From the NCBI GenBank assembly GCA_016868205.1, contig VGHR01000010.1, positions 1 through 47,641 on the forward strand: a stretch of 47,641 bases of DNA, in the 5' to 3' direction. This document shows, in pieces, positions 27,574 through 37,020 of the stretch. Each line of letters begins with the position of its first letter. Position 1 is the first letter of the stretch. A model generated the notes under the pieces. The model worked only from the letters and a program-made list of their open reading frames with translations. It searched no databases and was not told the origin of the DNA. Source of the DNA: Betaproteobacteria bacterium. Its GTDB lineage: Bacteria > Pseudomonadota > Gammaproteobacteria > Burkholderiales > Burkholderiaceae_C. The position numbers and the translations under genes are program-made.

Positions 27574-27930
27574 ATGACTGTCATCACCACCGACTCCGGC
27601 CTGCAATACGAAGACACGGTGCTGGGCACCGGAGCGCTGGCCAAGGCGGGGCACTCTGTACGGGTGCACTACACCGGCTGGCTCTTCCAGGATGGAAAGG
27701 CGGGCGACCGCTTTGACTCGAGCAAGGACCGGGGCGAACCCTTCGAATTTGCGCTCGGGGCCGGGCAGGTGATTCGCGGCTGGGACGAGGGCGTTCAAGG
27801 CATGTCGGTCGGCGGTACGCGACGCTTGATCATTCCGGCCGAACTGGGCTACGGCGCGCGTGGCGCCGGCGGGGTCATACCGCCGAACGCCACCTTGCTG
27901 TTCGAGGTCGACTTTCTCGGCCTGGCCTGA
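27574..27930 (+). CDS. FKBP-type peptidyl-prolyl isomerase
   Basis: 118 residues, one complete FKBP domain: VHYTGWLFQDGKAGDRFDSS and PFEFALGAGQVIRGWDEGVQGMS hold the active-site aromatic and Asp residues, and GYGARGAGGVIPPNATLLFEV closes the pocket. It lacks a signal peptide, so it is cytoplasmic and isomerises prolyl bonds during folding. It lies 16 bases after livF. Confidence 0.95.
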   Translation: MTVITTDSGLQYEDTVLGTGALAKAGHSVRVHYTGWLFQDGKAGDRFDSSKDRGEPFEFALGAGQVIRGWDEGVQGMSVGGTRRLIIPAELGYGARGAGGVIPPNATLLFEVDFLGLA

Positions 27931-27961
27931 ACGCTGACCTGTTATTGCGCAGGGTCTGGCT

Positions 27962-29158
27962 ATGATCATCAACAGCCTGCTCGATACCGACCTGTACAAG
28001 TTCACCATGATGCAGGCGGTGCTGCATCAGTTTCCCGGTGCGCAGGTCGAGTACCGCTTCAAGTGTCGCAATGCCGGCGCGCCTGGGGTCGAGCCGCTGG
28101 CTCCTTATGTCGATCAGATACGCGAGGAAATCCGTGGTCTGTGCAGCCTCAAGTTCAGCGAGGCAGAGCTCTCTTATTTGCGCGCCATGCGCTTTATCAA
28201 GAGCGACTTCGTGGATTTTTTGGGCCTGTTTGGCTTGAACGAAAAGTACATTCAGGTCAGGCCGCTGGCCGATGGACAGATCGACATCACCATCTGCGGA
28301 CCGTGGCTGCACACCATCTTGTTTGAAATCCCGGTGCTGGCCATCGTCAACGAGGTGTATTTTCGCAACACCTGTCCGGCCCCGGACCTGCCGGCGGGCC
28401 GACAGCGCCTGGAGCGCAAAATCGCTCAACTTCAGGAGCCCGGGCTGCACGCGCTGCGTATCGCTGACTACGGTACGCGGCGTCGCTTCTCGCGCGCTTG
28501 GCACGAAGAAGTTCTGCGTACCCTGGCTTCGCGCTTGAGCGCGGGGCCGCAGGGGCAATTTGCCGGGACCAGCAATGTCTTGTTTGCGATGCAGCTGGGC
28601 CTCACGCCTCTGGGCACGATGGCGCACGAGTATCTGCAGGCCTGCCAGGCGCTGGGCCCTCGCTTGCGCGACAGTCAGGTTTTTGCGTTTGAATCCTGGG
28701 CCCGAGAGTATCGGGGGGACTTGGGCATTGCCTTGTCAGATGTGTATGGCATGGACGCTTTTCTGCGCGACTTTGACATGTACTTCTGCAAGCTCTTTGA
28801 CGGTGCCCGGCACGACAGCGGAGATCCCTTTTCCTGGGGAGAACGCTTGCTTGAGCACTACCGCGACAACCGGGTTGACCCCCGGACCAAAACGCTGATC
28901 TTCAGCGACGCGCTCACCGTGCCTCGCACCATCGAGCTCTACAGGCGTTTCAGCGGCCGGTGCCAGCTGGCTTTCGGCATCGGGACCAACCTGACGAACG
29001 ATGTGGGCTATGAGCCGCTGCAGATTGTGATCAAGATGGTGCGCTGCAACGGTCAGCCGGTGGCCAAGTTGTCCGACAGCCCCGCCAAGAATATGTGCGA
29101 AGACGAGAAGTACATGGCTTACTTGCGCCAGGTGTTTGAGATCGGCCCGGACGCTTGA
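27962..29158 (+). CDS. pncB: Nicotinate phosphoribosyltransferase
   Basis: 398 residues, normal length. It begins with [19 protein letters not shown], the family's N-terminal hallmark, and has the active-site histidine region GTMAHEY near residue 220 and the PRPP-site segment [15 protein letters not shown] near 320. It makes nicotinate mononucleotide from nicotinate and PRPP with ATP hydrolysis, in NAD salvage. It lies 31 bases downstream of the FKBP gene, so it may be co-transcribed. Confidence 0.97.
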   Translation: MIINSLLDTDLYKFTMMQAVLHQFPGAQVEYRFKCRNAGAPGVEPLAPYVDQIREEIRGLCSLKFSEAELSYLRAMRFIKSDFVDFLGLFGLNEKYIQVRPLADGQIDITICGPWLHTILFEIPVLAIVNEVYFRNTCPAPDLPAGRQRLERKIAQLQEPGLHALRIADYGTRRRFSRAWHEEVLRTLASRLSAGPQGQFAGTSNVLFAMQLGLTPLGTMAHEYLQACQALGPRLRDSQVFAFESWAREYRGDLGIALSDVYGMDAFLRDFDMYFCKLFDGARHDSGDPFSWGERLLEHYRDNRVDPRTKTLIFSDALTVPRTIELYRRFSGRCQLAFGIGTNLTNDVGYEPLQIVIKMVRCNGQPVAKLSDSPAKNMCEDEKYMAYLRQVFEIGPDA

Positions 29159-29235
29159 GGGCCATCAGGCGTGGTGGCGACGAAGCTCTTGCCGGTTTTG
29201 TCACAATGCGGTGATTTCTTTTACAGGATCAGCCC

Positions 29236-30654
29236 ATGACCCTCTCTGCTCGAGCCTCCAGATACCTGCTTGCGGCCGCTTCGACCCTGCTGCCCGGCCT
29301 CGGACACGCCGCGGCTATCGACGGGGGCGCTCTGACGGCCTGGTGGGGTCTGCCCTTTGCGGGCATTTTGCTGTCGATTGCGCTGTTGCCGTTGATCACC
29401 CCCGTTTTTTGGCACCATCACTACGGTAAGGTGGCTGCGTTCTGGGCCCTTTCCTTCCTGCTGCCTTTTGCTGCGATGTTCGGGCCAGCGCTGGCGGCCT
29501 CCAATTTTGTGCATGCGCTGGTGGGCGAGTACATCCCCTTCATCATTTTGCTCACCGCCTTGTTCACCGTCTCCGGCGGCATTTACATTCGAGGCAATCT
29601 GCGCGGCAGTCCCGCCCTCAACACCGCCATCCTGGCCATTGGGGCGGTTCTGGCCAGTTTCATGGGAACCACGGGTGCGTCCATGCTGCTCATTCGGCCC
29701 TTGATCCGGGCCAATGACAACCGAACGCACAAGGCGCATGTGGTGATCTTTTTCATTTTCATTGTTTCCAATGCGGGCGGCTCACTCACCCCGCTGGGCG
29801 ACCCTCCCTTGTTTCTGGGCTTTCTCAAAGGGGTTGAGTTTTTCTGGACCCTCAAGACCCTGTTTCCCGAAACCCTGTTTCTGGTTGGCAGCCTGTTGAC
29901 TCTTTTCTTTGTCATGGACAGCTGGTTTTTCCGGCGCGAGGGTGTGCAGCCGGTCGACCCCACGCCCACCACCCGGACCCTCGGTTTTGATGGGACGGTG
30001 AACTTCATCTTGCTGGCTGCTGTTGTCGGACTGGTTTTGATGAGCGGGGCATGGAAGCCTGGCATCGCGTTTGATGTCTGGGGGACTGAGGTGGGCTTGC
30101 CCGGTTTGCTGCGCGATTTGGGCCTGGTTGCGGTGACCCTGATATCGCTGCGCCTGACCCCCAGCCAAGTGCATGCCGACAATCAGTTCAGCTGGGCGCC
30201 CATGCAGGAAGTTGCCAAGTTGTTTGCCGGTATTTTCCTGACCATCATTCCGGTGATCGCCATGCTCAAGGCCGGCGTTGACGGTCCTTTCGGGCCCGTC
30301 GTGGGCGCTGTCACCCAGCCCGACGGCAGCCCGGATGTGCTGATGTATTTCTGGATCACCGGTGTGCTCAGTTCCTTCTTGGACAATGCGCCGACCTACC
30401 TGGTTTTCTTCAATACCGCCGGCGGGGACCCCCAGGTGCTTATGACCACCCTGGCGCCCACCCTGGCAGCGATATCGGCGGGTGCGGTGTTCATGGGAGC
30501 CAACAGCTACATCGGAAACGCGCCCAATCTGATGGTTAAAGCCATCGCGGAGGATCGGGGCGTGAAGATGCCCAGCTTCTTTGGATATATGGTCTGGTCG
30601 GGCTGCATTTTGCTGCCCTTGTTCTTCGTCATGGGCCTGATCTGGTTCCGCTGA
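29236..30654 (+). CDS. nhaD: NhaD-type sodium:proton antiporter
   Basis: 472 residues with a signal-like N-terminus (YLLAAASTLLPGLGHAAA) and about 12 to 13 membrane spans. The ion-transporter-family segment NAGGSLTPLGDPPLFLGF (near 180), SSFLDNAPTYLVFFN (near 380) and AVFMGANSYIGNAPNLMVKA (near 415) are typical of NhaD. It exports sodium (or lithium) in exchange for protons. No partner gene is evident; the next gene follows after 16 bases. Confidence 0.88.
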   Translation: MTLSARASRYLLAAASTLLPGLGHAAAIDGGALTAWWGLPFAGILLSIALLPLITPVFWHHHYGKVAAFWALSFLLPFAAMFGPALAASNFVHALVGEYIPFIILLTALFTVSGGIYIRGNLRGSPALNTAILAIGAVLASFMGTTGASMLLIRPLIRANDNRTHKAHVVIFFIFIVSNAGGSLTPLGDPPLFLGFLKGVEFFWTLKTLFPETLFLVGSLLTLFFVMDSWFFRREGVQPVDPTPTTRTLGFDGTVNFILLAAVVGLVLMSGAWKPGIAFDVWGTEVGLPGLLRDLGLVAVTLISLRLTPSQVHADNQFSWAPMQEVAKLFAGIFLTIIPVIAMLKAGVDGPFGPVVGAVTQPDGSPDVLMYFWITGVLSSFLDNAPTYLVFFNTAGGDPQVLMTTLAPTLAAISAGAVFMGANSYIGNAPNLMVKAIAEDRGVKMPSFFGYMVWSGCILLPLFFVMGLIWFR

Positions 30655-30670
30655 TGCAACGGGCTTTTTT

Positions 30671-31654
30671 GTGAGCAAACCCCATATTCTTTTGGCTCGG
30701 GCCGTTTTTCCCGAGGTAGTGGACAAGCTGCGCGCAGTCGCTGAGGTACAGACCAATCCGGACGATACGGTTTGGACCTCGGCCGAATTGATCGAGCGTT
30801 TGCGCGGCAAGCAGGGCGTCTTCACCACCGGCGGCGACCGCATAGATGCTGCCGTCCTGCGAGCGTGTCCTGAATTGCGAATCTGCGCCAATATGGCGGT
30901 GGGCTACAACAACTTCGATATCCCGGCCATGACGGCGGCGGGCGTGGTGGCCACCAACGCCCCTGATGTTCTGACCGAGACCACCGCAGATCTCGGTTTT
31001 GCCCTGCTCATGGCGACTGCCCGCCGTCTGGCCGAGAGTGAACATTACCTGCGCGCTGGACTGTGGACCAAGTGGGGCTACGATATGTTCGCCGGCTCTG
31101 ATGTGCACGGCGCCACGCTGGGCATCCTCGGCATGGGACGCATCGGTCAGGCCATTGCCAGGCGCGGAGCTTTGGGTTTTGGCATGCAGGTGATCTATCA
31201 CAACCGATCGAGGCTCGGTCCTGATCTTGAGGCCCAGCTCAGTGCCCGCTATGTCAGCAAGGCTGAACTGCTGGAGCAGGCGGATCACCTGATTTTGGTG
31301 CTTCCCTACACCGCCGAGTCGCATCATGCCATCGGGCAGGCCGAGTTGTCCCGCATGAAGCCCACGGCCACGCTGATCAACATCGCGCGCGGGGGCATTG
31401 TGGACGACGCCGCATTGGCTCGCGCCCTGAAAGAGCGCACCATTGCTGCAGCCGGGCTCGATGTCTTCGAGGAGGAGCCCAGGGTTCACCCGGGCCTGCT
31501 TGAGGTCCCCAATGTGGTCCTGACGCCTCATATCGGTAGTGCCAGCTTGCCAACGCGCAAGGCCATGGCGCACCTGGCGGCCGATAACCTTGTGGCTTTT
31601 TTCACCGGCCAGAGCCTGCTTACGCCGCTCAATCCCGATCCACGGACGCGCTAG
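30671..31654 (+). CDS. D-2-hydroxyacid dehydrogenase (glyoxylate/hydroxypyruvate reductase-like)
   Basis: 327 residues from GTG 30671. The NAD(P)-binding motif GILGMGRIGQAIA is near residue 152; catalytic Arg in NIARGGIVDD near 237, Glu in FEEEPRVHP near 270 and His in LTPHIGSA near 287 are all present. It most resembles glyoxylate/hydroxypyruvate reductase of the GhrB type, reducing glyoxylate or hydroxypyruvate with NADPH. Substrate preference is not readable from sequence. Confidence 0.9.
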   Translation: MSKPHILLARAVFPEVVDKLRAVAEVQTNPDDTVWTSAELIERLRGKQGVFTTGGDRIDAAVLRACPELRICANMAVGYNNFDIPAMTAAGVVATNAPDVLTETTADLGFALLMATARRLAESEHYLRAGLWTKWGYDMFAGSDVHGATLGILGMGRIGQAIARRGALGFGMQVIYHNRSRLGPDLEAQLSARYVSKAELLEQADHLILVLPYTAESHHAIGQAELSRMKPTATLINIARGGIVDDAALARALKERTIAAAGLDVFEEEPRVHPGLLEVPNVVLTPHIGSASLPTRKAMAHLAADNLVAFFTGQSLLTPLNPDPRTR

Positions 31655-31724
31655 AGCGGCCGATCGGCCATGCCCCCGGATCTGCCGGCCGGCCCGGCCC
31701 TCCTTTAGGCCCGACAATAGAGGC

Positions 31725-33161
31725 ATGAACGAGATCTTGCTGCTCGTGGCCCTGGCTTTTGTCAGTATGGCCTTGCTGGTCTTGCTCTGGCGCAGGGCCC
31801 GGGCCCAAGACCGCGGGCGGGCCGAGGCGGCCGAGCTGCGCGTGGACATTGAGCGACTCGAGCGCGAACTTCGCGCCCAGGTTCAGGACAGCGCCCGGGA
31901 AAACCGCGCTGACCTGCAACAGGTGATTGCGCTCTTTCAGCAAACGCTGCTGGCTCAATCGGGCGATGTGGCCCGCACCCAAAACGAGCAGATCGATTCC
32001 TTTCGGGTGCAACTGGCCAGCTCGCAGCAGCAGCTGGTCCAGAATCTTCAGGCCTCCAGCCAGACCATGGCGCAGGCCGTGGCGCAGTCGCGCGAATCCC
32101 AGGATGTGGCCTTGCGGCGTTTCGCTCAGGATCTCACCGGACAGCTGCAACAAATGGCGCAGCGGCAGGAGCAATTACTGGCCGATATCCGCAAGGCGGT
32201 GGAAGATCGCCTGACCTTGCTGCAGCAGGGTAACGAACACAAGCTCGAGCAGATGCGCGCCACGGTCGACGAGAAGCTGCAGAGCACCTTGGAGTCCCGG
32301 CTCAGCCAGAGCTTCAAGCAGGTGGCTGACCGGCTCGAGCAGGTCTACAAAGGCTTGGGCGAGATGCAGACCCTGGCCCAGGGCGTCGGGGATCTCAAGC
32401 ATTTGCTGAGCAATGTAAAGACCCGCGGCATCTTCGGCGAGACGCAGTTGGCCAGCTTGCTCGAGCAGGTGCTCACCGTCGAACAGTATCAGGCCCAGGT
32501 TTGTGTCGTGCCGGGCAGCCGCAACGCAGTCGATTTTGCGGTGCGTTTACCCGGTCGATCTGACGACGGGGAGCCGGTGTGGCTGCCGCTTGACGCCAAG
32601 TTTCCCAGCGAGGATTACGAGCGGCTGCTCGCGGCCCAAGAGCAGGCTGACGCGACAGCCGCGGAGGCCGCCGGTCGCGCTCTGGAGCAGGCGGTGCGGC
32701 AGCAGGCGCGCTCGGTCAGCGAGAAATACATTCAGCCGCCGCACACCACCGATTTCGCGCTCATCTTCCTGCCCAGCGAGGGGCTGTATGCCGAAGTGAT
32801 GCGACGACCCGGCTTGGTCGAGTCCCTGCAGCGCGATCACCGTATCGTGGTGGCGGGCCCCACCACTCTGCTGGCCATGCTCAACTCGCTGCAGATGGGC
32901 TTTCGCACGCTGGCCCTGGAGAAACGATCCAGCCAGGTGTGGCAGGTGCTCGGTGCGGTCAAGACCGAGTTTGCCAAGTTTGGCGATGTGCTCTCCCGGG
33001 TCAAGTCGCAGACCGAGACGGTGCTGCGGAGCTTGGATAGCGCCGAGCAGCGAAGCCGCGCCATGGGTCGGGCGCTCAAGCAGGTGCAGGCCCTGCCCGA
33101 GTCCCAGGCCCGCGACCTTTTGCCAGGCCCAGTCGATCCTGTGGACGAAGAAGGCAGATGA
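31725..33161 (+). CDS. rmuC: DNA recombination protein RmuC
   Basis: 478 residues from ATG 31725. One N-terminal membrane segment (LLLVALAFVSMALLVLLW), a long coiled coil to about residue 215 rich in Gln/Glu, then the nuclease-fold RmuC domain with GIFGETQLASLLEQVLT, LPLDAKFPSEDYERL and FALIFLPSEGLYAEV. RmuC limits DNA inversions and acts in recombination or repair at the inner face of the membrane. A longer in-frame ORF upstream only overlaps the dehydrogenase gene. Confidence 0.95.
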   Translation: MNEILLLVALAFVSMALLVLLWRRARAQDRGRAEAAELRVDIERLERELRAQVQDSARENRADLQQVIALFQQTLLAQSGDVARTQNEQIDSFRVQLASSQQQLVQNLQASSQTMAQAVAQSRESQDVALRRFAQDLTGQLQQMAQRQEQLLADIRKAVEDRLTLLQQGNEHKLEQMRATVDEKLQSTLESRLSQSFKQVADRLEQVYKGLGEMQTLAQGVGDLKHLLSNVKTRGIFGETQLASLLEQVLTVEQYQAQVCVVPGSRNAVDFAVRLPGRSDDGEPVWLPLDAKFPSEDYERLLAAQEQADATAAEAAGRALEQAVRQQARSVSEKYIQPPHTTDFALIFLPSEGLYAEVMRRPGLVESLQRDHRIVVAGPTTLLAMLNSLQMGFRTLALEKRSSQVWQVLGAVKTEFAKFGDVLSRVKSQTETVLRSLDSAEQRSRAMGRALKQVQALPESQARDLLPGPVDPVDEEGR

Positions 33162-33202
33162 GACGGTGAGGCTGCTTTGTCAGATTTTTCCGGAGGACGG
33201 AT

Positions 33203-34372
33203 GTGCGACCTGAGTTGCTGCGACTGATCCTGGCGCAGATTTTTCTGCACTCGACTCTGGCGGGCAACCGCATGGCCGCCCCCTTGTTGGCCTTGCACCT
33301 GGGTTACAGCGCGGCGGCCGTGGGCTTGCTCTTGGCTCTGTTTGGATTGAGCCAGTTGCTGCTGGCCGTACCGATTGGCCGTTACATCGACCGTCAGGGT
33401 TCGCGGTCGGTGATGCTGGCCTCCGTCGGTGCGGCCTGCCTGGCGGGTTTGATGGCCGCGGTCTGGCCGGTTTTCGCAGTGCTCTGTCTCGTGGCCCTCC
33501 TGACGGGTGGTGCCGCTGGGGCCACCGTTATCGCCGTGCAGAGGCAAGTTGGTCGGCTTAGCGAGGACGCGGCTGAATTGCGCCGGTCCTTCAGCTGGTT
33601 GGCCATCGGCCCGGCTTTGTCCAATGTGCTTGGGCCCTTGGCCGTGGGCTTCCTGATTGATCATGCAGGACCGAGCCCAGCCAGCTTGCCAGGTTTTCAG
33701 GCGGCCTTTGTTTTAATGGCCCTGGTCCCGCTCGTTACCTGGGCTCTGCTCAGGCGTCTGCGGGAGGCCGCTCCCGAGCCCGATGACGGCGCTGCGCAGG
33801 GCTCGGTGTGGCACTCTTGGCAACTGCTGCGTCTGCCGGGGATAGGCCGTCTGATGCTGGTCAACTGGTTCGTTGCAGCAAGTTGGGATGTACATGGGCT
33901 GGTGATTCCCCTGCTCGGGGTCCAGCGTGGACTCAGTGCGTCGCAGATTGGTATGGTGCTGGGCTCTTTCGCCCTGGCCACGGGGCTAGTCCGAGTGGTC
34001 CTGCCCATGATGGTGGAGCGCCTGCGCGAGTGGATGGTCCTGGTCTCGGCCATGCTGATCACGGCGGTGATGTTTGGTGTGTATCCCTTCACCCAGTCGG
34101 CCTGGACCATGGCCCTGTGCTCGTTCCTGATCGGATTGGCCCTGGGCACTGTGCAGCCTATGGTCATGAGCCTGCTGCATCAGATCACCCCCAGCCAGCG
34201 ACAGGGCGAGGTGCTCGGCCTGCGGCTGATGTCAGTGACTGCCTCCGGCGTTTTTGTGCCGCTGCTGCTGGGCTCTGTCAGCGCCCTGATCGGCCTGCAC
34301 GGATTGTTTTGGCTGGTCGCAGCCTGGGTCGGTCTGGGCTCACGCTCGGCGCTGGGTATGCGACGCCTATAG
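33203..34372 (+). CDS. MFS transporter
   Basis: 389 residues from GTG 33203 (Shine-Dalgarno GGAGG at 33192-33196; an ATG two bases earlier is out of frame). Twelve membrane spans; the loop 2-3 motif RYIDRQGSRSVM is the MFS signature. It is of the sugar-phosphate/drug-exporter-like MFS type, with no clue to its substrate. The end overlaps the LOG-family gene on the other strand by six bases. Confidence 0.9.
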   Translation: MRPELLRLILAQIFLHSTLAGNRMAAPLLALHLGYSAAAVGLLLALFGLSQLLLAVPIGRYIDRQGSRSVMLASVGAACLAGLMAAVWPVFAVLCLVALLTGGAAGATVIAVQRQVGRLSEDAAELRRSFSWLAIGPALSNVLGPLAVGFLIDHAGPSPASLPGFQAAFVLMALVPLVTWALLRRLREAAPEPDDGAAQGSVWHSWQLLRLPGIGRLMLVNWFVAASWDVHGLVIPLLGVQRGLSASQIGMVLGSFALATGLVRVVLPMMVERLREWMVLVSAMLITAVMFGVYPFTQSAWTMALCSFLIGLALGTVQPMVMSLLHQITPSQRQGEVLGLRLMSVTASGVFVPLLLGSVSALIGLHGLFWLVAAWVGLGSRSALGMRRL

Positions 34373-35230
34373 CCGATAGAAATCCTTGATGAGATCCCAG
34401 GCCTGCTGGGGTGTGTCGACATACTTGAACAGGTCCAGGTCTTCGGGGGAAATCGCGCCTTCTTCAAGAAGGACCTCCAGTTCTATCAGACGCTTCCAGT
34501 AAGCGCTGCCATAGAGCAGGATGGGGACCGGTTTGGCCTTGCGCGTCTGCACCAGGGTCAGCACTTCAAACAGCTCATCGAGTGTTCCGTAGCCGCCCGG
34601 GAAAGCCACCAGTGCCTTGGCACGCATCATGAAGTGCATCTTGCGCAAGGCGAAGTAGTGAAACTTGAAGTTCAGGTCCGGCGTGATGTAGGGGTTGGCG
34701 CCTTGCTCATGGGGTAGGGCGATGTTGAGCCCCACATTGGGCATGCCCGCCTCGTGCGCGCCCCGGTTGGCTGCCTCCATGATGCCCGGACCGCCGCCGG
34801 TACAAATGAAGATTTGTTCTGCCGGGGGGCGGTCTTTGCTGTGGTGGGCCACCCGCCGGGCGAACTCGCGAGCCTGTTCGTAGTAGGCCGAATTTTTAAC
34901 CTGGCGCTCAGCGGCCGCCAGGGCTTTCGCGTCGCCTGCGGCCTGCGCCTGTTCGAGCAACTGATTGGCCTGTTCGGCCGAGACAAAGCGTGCACTGCCG
35001 AACACCACAACGGTGCTCTCTATACCCAGGCGCTGCTGCTCGAGATCTGGCTTGAGCATCTCCAGTTGCATGCGCAGACCGCGCGTTTCCCGCCGCAGCA
35101 GGAACTCGGGGTCGGCAAACGCCAAGCGATACGCATCGCCGTGCAGCGGTCTGCCACTTTCGGCGTGGGCCCGCAGCTCGGCCCAGGCATCGGCCAGTCG
35201 ACTGGCCGAAAGATCTTGTGTGTTTTGCAT
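34367..35230 (-). CDS. LOG family protein (nucleoside 5'-monophosphate phosphoribohydrolase)
   Basis: 287 residues. The lysine decarboxylase-like/LOG fold is shown by VVVFGSARF near residue 75, CTGGGPGIMEAANRGAHEAG near 145 and the defining PGGYGTLDELFEVLT near 215. Family members release free base from nucleoside monophosphates such as cytokinin precursors or AMP. It is longer than plant LOG proteins because of an N-terminal helical extension, as in the long bacterial type. The name lysine decarboxylase used for older relatives is a misannotation. Confidence 0.92.
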   Translation of the reverse strand: MQNTQDLSASRLADAWAELRAHAESGRPLHGDAYRLAFADPEFLLRRETRGLRMQLEMLKPDLEQQRLGIESTVVVFGSARFVSAEQANQLLEQAQAAGDAKALAAAERQVKNSAYYEQAREFARRVAHHSKDRPPAEQIFICTGGGPGIMEAANRGAHEAGMPNVGLNIALPHEQGANPYITPDLNFKFHYFALRKMHFMMRAKALVAFPGGYGTLDELFEVLTLVQTRKAKPVPILLYGSAYWKRLIELEVLLEEGAISPEDLDLFKYVDTPQQAWDLIKDFYRL

Positions 35231-35245
35231 GCCCGCGATTGTGAC

Positions 35246-36148
35246 TCAAGGGCCGCCGCTTGGGCTTGCACCGAGGCCCCAGATCAGGGCAATCGGCACA
35301 AAAATCAGAGCCAGGAGGTTGCCGAGCATCACCATCGCCGCCACCTTTGCCGGCTCTTGCTGGAACCGTTCGGCCAGCATGAACTGCAGGACCGCCGGAG
35401 GCAGGGCGGCAAACAGGATCAGGTGCGCTCGGGCGGTGCCCTCCAGGCCCAGCCCGTAGACCAGTGGCCAAGCCAGAGCCATGCCAATCAGTGGGCGGGC
35501 TGTGGCCCCGATCAGGCCACTGCCCATGCCGCGCCACTCGACACTACACAGCCTGGCCCCAAGTGCGAACAGCATCATCGGCAGAGAGGCGTCTCCGAGC
35601 ATCCGCATACCGGTCAGCAGCATCGGTGGCGGGCGTACATCGCTGAGCGCACTGGCGAATCCGAGTACGGCAGCAAGCATCATCGGACTGAGCAGCAAGT
35701 CGCGGGTTCGGGCACCGGCGCTGGTGATACGAGAGCCCAAGGAGAAGTGGATCAGGTTGCTGATGGAAAACAAAGCCACCGCCGCGCCCATTTGCTGCGG
35801 CCCGAAGGCCAGCAAGGCCAGTGGAATGCCGATGTTGCCGCAGTTGTTGAACATCACCACCGGCACCAAGGTGCGAGGCGATTGCCGCGATGCAAGCGCC
35901 AGCGGCCAGGCCAGCAGACCGGCCCCCAGAATCAACGCTGTGCCGCCAACCAGCAGGGGAATATGTTGGGCGACATCAAACTGCCTGGAAGCCAGCGCGG
36001 AGTAAGTCAGCAAGGGCGTGCAGACCTCCAGCGCGATTCGATTGAACAGCGTCATGTCGGGTCGATAGCGTCGGCCATAGCCGTAGCCCACCGCGATGAT
36101 CAAGAACACGGGAACGATGATGTCCAAGAGCCTGGCGATGACATCCAT
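35246..36148 (-). CDS. AEC family transporter (auxin efflux carrier-like)
   Basis: 300 residues, ten predicted membrane spans in two groups of five. The NNCGNIGIPLALLAFG segment near residue 108 and LPPAVLQFMLAERFQQEP near 255 are typical of the AEC (PIN-like) family, whose bacterial members carry malate, malonate or other organic acids. It is co-directional with the upstream DUF3445 gene, 12 bases apart, so the two may be co-transcribed. Confidence 0.92.
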   Translation of the reverse strand: MDVIARLLDIIVPVFLIIAVGYGYGRRYRPDMTLFNRIALEVCTPLLTYSALASRQFDVAQHIPLLVGGTALILGAGLLAWPLALASRQSPRTLVPVVMFNNCGNIGIPLALLAFGPQQMGAAVALFSISNLIHFSLGSRITSAGARTRDLLLSPMMLAAVLGFASALSDVRPPPMLLTGMRMLGDASLPMMLFALGARLCSVEWRGMGSGLIGATARPLIGMALAWPLVYGLGLEGTARAHLILFAALPPAVLQFMLAERFQQEPAKVAAMVMLGNLLALIFVPIALIWGLGASPSGGP

Positions 36149-36160
36149 ACCGGCCTCCCT

Positions 36161-36961
36161 TCAGCGACCGCGCTCGGTCAGCCAGTCCAGCACTCTGGGC
36201 CTGACTTCAGCCAGCCCCTTGTAGCGCGCGACGGCTTCACTCATGCTGGCCAGCCATTCGTGGAGTTTGGCGGCTCGTTCAGGCAATCCGGCGCTGATGT
36301 CCAGACGCTCGATTTGAAGCCGTATGCTGAACACCGCCTGTCCCGGCCGGCCTCGTACCGGGAAAAAGCTCTGGCGCTCCACGCGCAGCCAGGCTTGCCG
36401 GGCCAGATCGACGCCTTGGGCTGCCGGCCAGGGCTTGCGCGAGGCCCGCTGCGGGTGCTGATCATGGCGATCGCTCGACGCGAGGGTGTAGACCGACCGC
36501 TCCCAACACAGGCCGTTGGTACACAGGGCCACAACTTGCCGCTGTGCAGCCATCAAGGCCTGGTTGTCGGCCACCGGCGCATGCGCTGCGCCCCAATCGA
36601 GGCCGAGCTTTTCCTCCGGAGCCCAGTGCGAAGGCGTGCAGACGCTGAGCCAGGGCAGGGTGGCTGTGGGTCCGTCCAACACGGCGAGGTCTTCTTCAAG
36701 AGCCAAGGCCAGAGGAGTCGGGTCCTCGGGGCTCAAGCCGGCTGCCTCACGCACCGTGGTGATCACCGGGGCCGCATCAAAGCCTGCCACAGTTAGGGGA
36801 TGCCATCCCGATTGGATTAGCGCCAGCTTTTCTGCATGCAGGACGCTGCCGGGCTGCAGGCGGTGCAGTTGTACCCGCTCGCAGCGCCTGAGACCCGGTT
36901 GCATGCGCATGGGCACGGGCAGGTCGCCCAGATCTAGCAGCGGGTCAGGTAGGTCGGGCAT
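36161..36961 (-). CDS. DUF3445 protein, heme-dependent oxidative N-demethylase (HODM)-like
   Basis: 266 residues from ATG 36961 (MPDLPDPLLDLGDLPVPMRM). HAEKLALIQSGWHP near residue 40 and LSVCTPSHWAPEEKLG near 105 are the hallmarks of DUF3445, the heme/PAS-fold family typified by the HODM alpha subunit that demethylates secondary amines such as dimethylamine. The other HODM subunits (reductase and ferredoxin-like) are not next to it. It lies between EF-P and an AEC transporter gene. Family assignment is good; amine demethylation here is inferred. Confidence 0.82.
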   Translation of the reverse strand: MPDLPDPLLDLGDLPVPMRMQPGLRRCERVQLHRLQPGSVLHAEKLALIQSGWHPLTVAGFDAAPVITTVREAAGLSPEDPTPLALALEEDLAVLDGPTATLPWLSVCTPSHWAPEEKLGLDWGAAHAPVADNQALMAAQRQVVALCTNGLCWERSVYTLASSDRHDQHPQRASRKPWPAAQGVDLARQAWLRVERQSFFPVRGRPGQAVFSIRLQIERLDISAGLPERAAKLHEWLASMSEAVARYKGLAEVRPRVLDWLTERGR

Positions 36962-36977
36962 GGGAGGATCCGCAAGC

Positions 36978-37004
36978 AAAAAGGCCCCGCGTTACGGAGC
37001 CTTT
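36978..37004 (-). terminator. Terminator of efp
   Basis: On the minus strand AAAGGCTCCG and CGGGGCCTTT form a 10-bp stem (one T-G pair) with a five-base loop, followed by five T in all. It lies between efp and the DUF3445 gene, so these are separate transcripts. Confidence 0.88.
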
Positions 37005-37020
37005 AAAGAATCGCTGGGTG

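Noticed and set aside
31658..31669. GGCCGATCGGCC palindrome before rmuC
   Set aside because: It has no loop and no following T run, and such GC palindromes are expected in this composition; not a terminator.
34754..36796. 680-codon open frame on the plus strand
   Set aside because: It is antisense to the LOG-family, AEC and DUF3445 genes, is Gln/Arg/His-rich without any domain, and results from the high-GC codon pattern of the real genes.
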